Shown one piece after another: positions 42,675-47,639 of a stretch of 47,639 nucleotides of DNA. The notes beneath the pieces were generated by a model. The model searched no databases. It saw only the letters and a program-made list of their open reading frames with translations, and had not been told where the DNA came from. The DNA is taken from contig JAQSWP010000003.1 of assembly GCA_029266575.1 (NCBI GenBank), positions 1 through 47,639 of the forward strand. The letters run 5' to 3'. Every line of letters begins with the position of its first letter. Position 1 is the first letter of the stretch. The position numbers were made by a program, and so were the translations under genes. The DNA comes from Alphaproteobacteria bacterium. Its GTDB lineage: Bacteria > Pseudomonadota > Alphaproteobacteria > Reyranellales > JAQSWP01.

Positions 42675-43472
42675 TTATCGTGAAAAGATCTCGCCATTGG
42701 CGACCGGAATGGCCTGCCCGGTGATTGCCTCTGCGCCCTGACTGGCCAGCCAGGCGACCGCAGCGGCAACTTCTGCCGGCTTGATTAGCTTGCCAGCTGG
42801 ATTACCTTTCGCCAGATCGTCCCTAATATCGGCTTCGGATCGGCCCGTTAGACGCACCATCTTGTCGACCGCGCCCTGCAGCAGTGGCGTCTCGGTGTAT
42901 CCTGGGCAAACCGCGTTGATCGTCACGCCGGTGCCGATCGTTTCCAGCGCCAGGGATCGGGTAAACCCCAGAACCGCATGCTTGGATGCGCAATAACCGC
43001 TTACATAGGGATAACCGGCGAGAGCTGCGGTCGACGCAATGTTGATCACGCGCCCAAAGCCTGCGCCTATCATCGCCGGCAGAACTTGTTGTGTGCAGGC
43101 AAAGAGTTGCACCAAGTTGACGTCGAGCATCTGACGCACACTCGCCAGGGACGTGCGCAGAAAGGGCGCGCTTTCCGCCCGCCCGGCATTGTTCACCAAC
43201 ACGTCGATGCGGCCGAGTTGGGCCGCTGCCTGCGCGAAGCCTTTCTTTACAGCGCCGTCGTCCGTCACATCGAAGGCAATGACGCTGATCGGCGCGCCAG
43301 ATTGGCGCAGCGTATCGGCTTGCTCATCCAAAATCGACCGGCGGCGGCCGACCAGTGTTACCCGGGCGCCTTCTTCCGCGAATACTCTAGCGATCGCCGC
43401 GCCGATTCCCGTGCCACCGCCTGTTATAAGAACATGCCTGGTCGTCGCATCGGGAAGCGGGTCGGAAGCCAT
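42675..43472 (-). CDS. Short-chain dehydrogenase/reductase (3-hydroxyacyl-CoA or alcohol dehydrogenase type)
   Basis: The 265-aa SDR has TGGGTGIGAAI near residue 17, NNAGRAES near 93, the Ser in INIASTAALAGYP near 146, and catalytic YCASKHA near 160. The overall pattern (NLVQLFACTQQVLPAM, VNAVCPGYTETP-like TINAVCPGYTETPL) is close to 3-hydroxybutyrate or 2-hydroxycyclohexanecarboxyl-CoA dehydrogenases. AGAGGAAT lies inside the end of the preceding tetR, and the start follows its stop by 2 bp, so tetR and this SDR form one operon. The regulator next to it may sense its substrate or product. Confidence 0.85.
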   Translation of the reverse strand: MASDPLPDATTRHVLITGGGTGIGAAIARVFAEEGARVTLVGRRRSILDEQADTLRQSGAPISVIAFDVTDDGAVKKGFAQAAAQLGRIDVLVNNAGRAESAPFLRTSLASVRQMLDVNLVQLFACTQQVLPAMIGAGFGRVINIASTAALAGYPYVSGYCASKHAVLGFTRSLALETIGTGVTINAVCPGYTETPLLQGAVDKMVRLTGRSEADIRDDLAKGNPAGKLIKPAEVAAAVAWLASQGAEAITGQAIPVANGEIFSR

Positions 43473-43474
43473 CG

Positions 43475-44185
43475 TTATTCCTCTTCAGCTCCGCCGAGCG
43501 AGGGCCTGGCATCGACCATCTCTGCCGTCAGAATGCCGACTAGGCAGTCGATCAGATTTCCAATCTCGACCGAGTTGCGCGCCTTGGCTCCGACGGGCCG
43601 CACAGCGGCCAGTTCGCGCTCGATGTCGGCCAGGCCCTGTCCCAGCGTCTTCAGGACGATTTCCATGCGCAGATTGGCGATCTTGCGCGGCAACTGCGGA
43701 CACAGGTAGCGATAATGAGCGGCACAACCCAGCACGCTGGAATAATGGCGGCGACGCACCAGTACGTTGACATGCTCGGGCGAGCTTTGCGCCCGTTCGA
43801 GAAAGCGGCAATAGAAACTGCGTCCGACGGCCTGCAACAGCGTTCCAGCCAGAGGCTCGACGAGGATCCGGGCGATGTCTCGCATCGCCGGCGGCTTGCC
43901 GCTTTGATCGAGCTCAGTCAGCAGGTGCAAGCGACGCTCGTTGATCGGCGACATGCGCATTTCAAAGATGGCATCCACCAAGGCGGAGCGCGTGCCGAAA
44001 TGATATTGTAATGCTGATTCGTTGCCGACTTTCGCCGCCTGGATGATCTGTTTGGAACTAACACCGTCGATTCCATGCTGCGCGAACAATCGTTCGGCCG
44101 CCTCGATCAGACGCATTCGGGTGTTGGTGCGTCGAACTGTCTTGGCCGGCGCCCGCCGCTTCCTTGTGCTTTTTTTCAAGGCCAT
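43475..44185 (-). CDS. TetR-family transcriptional regulator (third)
   Basis: The 236-aa product has a basic N-terminus (KKSTRKRRAPAKTVRR), then AAERLFAQHGIDGVSSKQII and KVGNESALQYHFGTRSALV, a TetR helix-turn-helix (about residues 30-72). It differs from the two paralogues at 15890 and 27098, notably in the recognition helix (NESALQYHF), and its target should differ. The ligand domain is not recognised. It is divergent from tctB across 220 bp that contain TTAATG-N6-CATTAA. A second copy of that repeat before the gene at 47582 suggests it controls both. Confidence 0.88.
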   Translation of the reverse strand: MALKKSTRKRRAPAKTVRRTNTRMRLIEAAERLFAQHGIDGVSSKQIIQAAKVGNESALQYHFGTRSALVDAIFEMRMSPINERRLHLLTELDQSGKPPAMRDIARILVEPLAGTLLQAVGRSFYCRFLERAQSSPEHVNVLVRRRHYSSVLGCAAHYRYLCPQLPRKIANLRMEIVLKTLGQGLADIERELAAVRPVGAKARNSVEIGNLIDCLVGILTAEMVDARPSLGGAEEE

Positions 44186-44272
44186 GTGGAATTCCCGCTT
44201 TGATCTTCTGGTAACTCAAGGTTGCGCGGGTGACAAGCGGCAAACATCGTCGTCACGACTGACGCAAACTGT

Positions 44273-44290
44273 TTAATGAGTTGACATTAA
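44273..44290. promoter_or_regulatory. TTAATG-N6-CATTAA operator in the divergent tetR / tctB promoter
   Basis: TTAATGAGTTGACATTAA is a 6-bp inverted repeat that also contains TTGACA, a perfect -35 hexamer. The same form occurs at 47508-47525 (TTAATGCTTTGACATTAA), 13 of 18 bases being the conserved arms and TTGA. A repressor bound here would cover the -35 region. It lies about 116 bp upstream of tctB. Confidence 0.6.
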
Positions 44291-44405
44291 AATAGGATTA
44301 TGCGCTGATTTTTAACGGGAAGGAGGCAGTGGCACCGCCATTGCCGTCGTAGACAAATGACCGCGCGCCCGACGCCGGGAACGCACGGCGAAACGGGCCT
44401 GAGCG

Positions 44406-44849
44406 ATGGCGATACGCAATTTGAAGGATTTTCTGTCAGGCGCGATGTTCATCACCTTCGGCGCTCTCGGCCTATGGTTCGGCCGCGGGTATACCGTGGG
44501 CACGACGTTCCAGATGGGACCGGGCTATTTCCCCCTAGTTCTTTCGATCGGTTTGATCGCCATCGGACTGATCGTAGTGGTTCGCTCCCTGGCGCAGACA
44601 GGCGATGCGCCTGAAAGAGGATCGCTGCGGCCGCTGGCAGTCGTGCTGTGCGCTGTGACGGCGTTCGGATTGCTGGTCGAATTCGCCGGCCTGATCGCCG
44701 CCGTTGCCGTCACCGTCTTGGTGGGCGGACTGGCCTCTCTCGAGAGCCGCAGACTAGAACTCGCCATATTGGCGGTTGGGACCGCCGTCTTCTGCGCCGC
44801 GTTGTTCGTATATGGGCTGGGACTACCGATTCCGCTCTGGCCACGCTGA
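44406..44849 (+). CDS. tctB: Tripartite tricarboxylate transporter small permease (TctB)
   Basis: The 147-aa protein has four hydrophobic segments: SGAMFITFGALGLWFG near residue 10, FPLVLSIGLIAIGLIVVV near 42, LAVVLCAVTAFGLLVEFAGLIAAVAVTVLVGG near 75, and a last segment near 115. The motif MGPGYFP near 37 is the TctB signature. It overlaps tctA by TGATG, so the two are coupled. TctB helps TctA import carboxylates using the ion gradient. No TctC binding-protein gene is visible in the window. Confidence 0.88.
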   Translation: MAIRNLKDFLSGAMFITFGALGLWFGRGYTVGTTFQMGPGYFPLVLSIGLIAIGLIVVVRSLAQTGDAPERGSLRPLAVVLCAVTAFGLLVEFAGLIAAVAVTVLVGGLASLESRRLELAILAVGTAVFCAALFVYGLGLPIPLWPR

Positions 44850-46348
44850 TGGAAGTTCTGAACAATCTGGGGACCGGATTTTCCGCAGCGCTGACGCTGA
44901 GCGACCTTGGTTTCTGCCTGCTTGGCGTGCTGCTGGGAACATTGGTCGGCGTACTACCGGGCGTTGGGCCGCTCGCCACCATCGCCATGCTCCTGCCGAT
45001 CACTTTCGGGCTCGATCCCCTGCCCGCGCTGATCATGCTGTCGGGCATCTATTACGGTTCGCAATACGGTGGATCGACCACTGCCATCCTGGTCAACATG
45101 CCAGGCGAATCCTCATCGGTCGTTACCTGCATCGACGGCTATCAGATGGCACGCCAGGGCCGCGCCGGGCCGGCGCTCGCGGTTGCCGCCATTGGCTCTT
45201 TCATCGCTGGCTGCATCGCCACCCTGGCGATCGCCGTGTTCGGCCCGGTCCTAGCCGCCTTTTCGCAGCGTTTCAGCGCCCCCGAATACTTCTCGCTGAT
45301 GCTGTTTGGCCTGATCTCCGCCGTCGTCCTGGCGCGCGGTTCGGTAATCAAGGCCGTAGGCATGATCCTGCTCGGCCTGCTGCTGGGCCAGATCGGCACC
45401 GATATCAGTTCAGGCGTGGTGCGCTACACCATGGGAGTGCCGGAACTCTCCGATGGCATCGGCTTTGTACCGCTGGCACTGGGGCTGTTCGGCCTGTCAG
45501 AGATCATCGCCAATCTGGAGAAGCCCGCGCGGCGCAGCATCCTCAGCACCTCGGTGTCCGGACTATGGCTGCGCTGGGTTGAGTTCAAGAGCGCCCTGCC
45601 CGCGATCCTGCGCGGCACCGCGTTAGGGTCGGTGCTGGGAATTCTGCCTGGCGGCGGTGCCGTATTGAGCGCCTTCGCTGCCTACACGCTGGAAAAGAAA
45701 CTGGCCAAGGATCCCTCGCGTTTCGGACGAGGCGCTATCGAGGGCGTGGCCGCTCCCGAGGCAGCCAATAATGCCGGCTCGCAGACCAGCTTCATTCCGC
45801 TGCTGACGCTTGGCATTCCCTCCAACGCCATCATGGCGTTGATGATGGGAGCCATGATGATCCAGGGAATCGCGCCCGGCGCACGGGTGATGGAAGCCCG
45901 ACCCGAACTGTTCTGGGGCCTGGTCGCCAGCATGTGGATCGGTAATCTGCTGCTGCTGATCATCAACCTTCCTCTGATCGGAGTCTGGGTGTGGGTGCTT
46001 CGCATCCCATATCGCCTGTTGTTCCCCGCCGTCATCGTCTTCTGCTGCATTGGAGTCTACAGCCTCAACAACAGCGCCTTCGAGGTCCTTCTGACGGTTA
46101 TGCTGACGTTGTTAGGCTATGCCTGTCTCAAGCTCGACTGCGAACCTGCGCCGCTGTTGCTCGGTTTCGTTCTTGGCGGGCCGCTGGAAGAGAATCTCAG
46201 GCGCGCCATGCTGTTCTCCAAGGGCGACCCGATTATCTTCGTCGAACGGCCGATCAGCGCCGTCATCCTCGCCTTCGCCGCGTTGCTCCTGCTTATGGTG
46301 ATCCTTCCTGCCGTGAGACGTGGACGCGAACGGGCTTTTGTGGAATAG
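44849..46348 (+). CDS. tctA: Tripartite tricarboxylate transporter large permease (TctA)
   Basis: The protein starts at ATG 44849 (499 aa); the track adds 67 residues from another frame. It has about twelve hydrophobic segments and the TctA landmarks GVLPGVGPLATIAMLLPITF near residue 37, IYYGSQYGGSTTAILVNMPGE near 70, and the second-half repeat LGILPGGGAVLSAFAAYTLEK near 260 followed by GVAAPEAANNAGSQTSFIPLL near 295 and GIPSNAIMALMMGA. Such transporters need a TctC-type periplasmic protein, which may lie outside the window. It is followed after 3 bp by an alpha-methylacyl-CoA racemase gene, suggesting import of a branched acid. Confidence 0.93.
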   Translation: MEVLNNLGTGFSAALTLSDLGFCLLGVLLGTLVGVLPGVGPLATIAMLLPITFGLDPLPALIMLSGIYYGSQYGGSTTAILVNMPGESSSVVTCIDGYQMARQGRAGPALAVAAIGSFIAGCIATLAIAVFGPVLAAFSQRFSAPEYFSLMLFGLISAVVLARGSVIKAVGMILLGLLLGQIGTDISSGVVRYTMGVPELSDGIGFVPLALGLFGLSEIIANLEKPARRSILSTSVSGLWLRWVEFKSALPAILRGTALGSVLGILPGGGAVLSAFAAYTLEKKLAKDPSRFGRGAIEGVAAPEAANNAGSQTSFIPLLTLGIPSNAIMALMMGAMMIQGIAPGARVMEARPELFWGLVASMWIGNLLLLIINLPLIGVWVWVLRIPYRLLFPAVIVFCCIGVYSLNNSAFEVLLTVMLTLLGYACLKLDCEPAPLLLGFVLGGPLEENLRRAMLFSKGDPIIFVERPISAVILAFAALLLLMVILPAVRRGRERAFVE

Positions 46349-46351
46349 GCC

Positions 46352-47500
46352 ATGGGCGCGCTAGCTGGATTCTCGATCGTCGAATTCGCCGGCATCGGCC
46401 CAGTGCCGTTCTGCGGCATGCTGCTGGCCGACATGGGAGCCGACATCGTCCGCATCGACCCGGTCGATGATGCCGGCCGCGGCATTGGTCTGCCGCCGCG
46501 CTACCAGGTGATGGCCCGCGGCAGACACACCATCGCCATCGACCTCAAGCAGCCGCGCGGCCGGGAGATCGCGCTAGCGTTGACCGAGCGGGCCGACGCG
46601 CTGATCGAAGGATTCCGCCCCGGAGTGATGGAACGATTGGGGCTCGGACCGGAAATCTGCCTGGCGCGCAACGAGAAGCTTGTCTACGGGCGCATGACTG
46701 GATGGGGCCAGGAAGGTCCTTGGGCACAGAAGGCGGGACACGATATCAACTACATCGCGCTGGCGGGCGCACTGTTCGCCATCGGGGAGAACGAAGGCGA
46801 TCCGGTGCCACCGCTCAATCTCGTTGGCGATTTTGGCGGTGGCGCGCTTTATCTCTGTATAGGCGTGCTGTCGGCACTGCTTGAAACCTCCCGTTCCGGC
46901 CGGGGACAGGTCGTCGACGCCGCAATCGTTGACGGTGCGGCTTCGCTTATGGGGCCGCTGCTGGGACGCATCTCCCACGGATCCTGGGTCGAACGGCGTG
47001 GCAGCAACCCCTTCGATTCGGGCTCGCATTTCTACGGCACGTACAAAACGTCCGACGGCGCACATATAGCGTTAGGCGCCGTCGAACCGAAATTCTACCG
47101 CGAACTTCTCGACGTCCTTGGTCTGGCGGACGACGCCGACTTCCGCGACCGACAGATGGATCGCAGTGCCTGGCCTGGCCTGAAAGCGCGATTGGCCAAG
47201 ATCTTCGCCCAGCGCTCAATGGCGCAATGGTGCGAAGCTTTCGGCGACCGCGACGCGTGTTTTGCCCCGGTGCTGCCTCCAAGCGCGGCACGAGAGCATC
47301 CGCATCTCCGCGCCCGCGGCACCATCGTCGAACGCGACGGCGTGCTCGAACCCGCCCCTGCGCCGCGCTTCAGCCGGACGCCGTCCAACCGCGGCGACCG
47401 GCCGAAGGATCGCGGCGCCGATACCGATGCAGTGCTGCGGCAGCTGGGATTGGAGGCTGCCGAAATTGCGACGCTGCGCCATAAAGGTATCGTCGCATAA
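46352..47500 (+). CDS. mcr: Alpha-methylacyl-CoA racemase (family III CoA-transferase fold)
   Basis: The 382-aa protein has the family III fold (VEFAGIGPVPFCGMLLADMG near residue 10, EGFRPGVMERLGLGPE near 86) and all three racemase residues: H130 in KAGHDINYIAL, D160 in NLVGDFGGGA and E245 in GAVEPKFYREL. These keep the spacing of mycobacterial MCR (H126, D156, E241). It interconverts 2-methylacyl-CoA epimers so that branched acyl-CoAs can enter beta-oxidation, in the cytoplasm. It is 3 bp after tctA on the same transcript. Plain CoA transfer is unlikely since the CoA-transferase Asp is not in its usual context. Confidence 0.9.
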   Translation: MGALAGFSIVEFAGIGPVPFCGMLLADMGADIVRIDPVDDAGRGIGLPPRYQVMARGRHTIAIDLKQPRGREIALALTERADALIEGFRPGVMERLGLGPEICLARNEKLVYGRMTGWGQEGPWAQKAGHDINYIALAGALFAIGENEGDPVPPLNLVGDFGGGALYLCIGVLSALLETSRSGRGQVVDAAIVDGAASLMGPLLGRISHGSWVERRGSNPFDSGSHFYGTYKTSDGAHIALGAVEPKFYRELLDVLGLADDADFRDRQMDRSAWPGLKARLAKIFAQRSMAQWCEAFGDRDACFAPVLPPSAAREHPHLRARGTIVERDGVLEPAPAPRFSRTPSNRGDRPKDRGADTDAVLRQLGLEAAEIATLRHKGIVA

Positions 47501-47507
47501 CCCTCAG

Positions 47508-47525
47508 TTAATGCTTTGACATTAA
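47508..47525. promoter_or_regulatory. Second TTAATG-N6-CATTAA operator-like repeat
   Basis: TTAATGCTTTGACATTAA repeats the structure at 44273-44290, including TTGACA. It lies directly after the racemase stop and about 57 bp upstream of the ATG at 47582. This suggests a separate, co-regulated promoter for the last gene. Confidence 0.5.
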
Positions 47526-47549
47526 AAAAATAATGTGGAAGCGTTGATC

Positions 47550-47585
47550 ATGACTTTCGCCGAAGCCAGGGGATATCCGGGATGA
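47550..47585 (+). CDS. Possible 11-codon leader ORF
   Basis: ATG 47550 opens MTFAEARGYPG and stops at TGA 47583-47585, overlapping the ATG at 47582 as ATGA. It could be a translated leader that couples the next gene, or chance. No strong ribosome-binding site precedes it. Confidence 0.25.
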   Translation: MTFAEARGYPG

Positions 47586-47639
47586 TTCGCGACCAGAAGC
47601 GCCTCGACAGGGCGCTGGAAAATATCCGCGACGTGGTGC
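47582..47639 (+). CDS. N-terminus of a gene running off the right edge (possibly acyl-CoA dehydrogenase)
   Basis: The open frame MIRDQKRLDRALENIRDVV continues to the last base. AGGGG lies about 9-13 bases before the ATG. Openings of the form MIRD...L...I/VR.VV are common in acyl-CoA dehydrogenases, which would fit the preceding racemase gene, but 19 residues are too few for a firm call. It has its own operator-like repeat at 47508-47525. The codon pattern is normal for the region. Confidence 0.4.
   Translation, partial: MIRDQKRLDRALENIRDVV

Overview
This 47.6 kb window is GC-rich, gene-dense proteobacterial chromosome. Liv-type ABC, TRAP and TctAB transporters, MocR- and TetR-type regulators and many acyl-CoA enzymes point to an alphaproteobacterium (Hyphomicrobiales or a relative), although a metabolically versatile betaproteobacterium is not excluded. 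No rRNA, tRNA, CRISPR array, intact insertion sequence or phage gene was recognised. Nearly everything belongs to one accessory catabolic island with four uptake systems, flavin-dependent oxygenases and CoA-thioester chemistry.

Layout from left to right. (1) 1-8421, minus strand: a branched-chain-type ABC importer (binding protein, LivF, LivH, LivM, LivG) runs directly into a DszC-like acyl-CoA-dehydrogenase-fold protein and two luciferase-like flavin monooxygenases (LLM). A third, truncated LLM gene, absent from the ORF track, leaves the window at base 1. (2) 8422-15705: an acyl-CoA synthetase plus acyl-CoA dehydrogenase (ACAD) operon, a MocR-type regulator (GntR helix-turn-helix plus aminotransferase fold), a decayed carboxyltransferase remnant, a DszC-like protein and a divergent ACAD. 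(3) 15890-26913: a TetR regulator facing a long minus-strand operon: binding protein, PaaK-like CoA ligase, three ACAD-family genes, a 2,4-dienoyl-CoA reductase-like SDR, LivH, LivM, LivG, LivF. (4) 27098-30859: a second, paralogous TetR regulator facing a TRAP transporter (DctP, DctQ, DctM). (5) 31038-37622: a six-gene operon of TauD-like dioxygenase, MmgE/PrpD protein, family III CoA-transferase, unusual crotonase, SDR and acyl-CoA carboxyltransferase. (6) 37852-42118: an NtaA/DszA-like LLM, a second MocR-type regulator and a divergent LLM. (7) 42119-47639: a helicase fragment, an SDR with a third TetR regulator, and divergent TctB, TctA, an alpha-methylacyl-CoA racemase and the start of one more gene.

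The parts suggest import of one or more organic acids or cyclic/branched compounds, activation to CoA thioesters, FMNH2-dependent oxygenation (possibly ring opening or C-S/C-N cleavage) and beta-oxidation-like processing. The substrate cannot be read from the sequence. No flavin reductase, needed by two-component LLM and DszC-like oxygenases, was seen.

Three families of operator-like repeats recur at promoters: AATTG-TAY-CAATT-like elements at six places (candidate MocR sites), CYRG-centred palindromes at four transporter/TetR promoters, and TTAATG-N6-CATTAA at two places near the third TetR gene. Each of the three binding-protein genes is followed by a strong GC hairpin before the next operon gene. 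All functional calls are by eye from motifs and family knowledge; no search was run.
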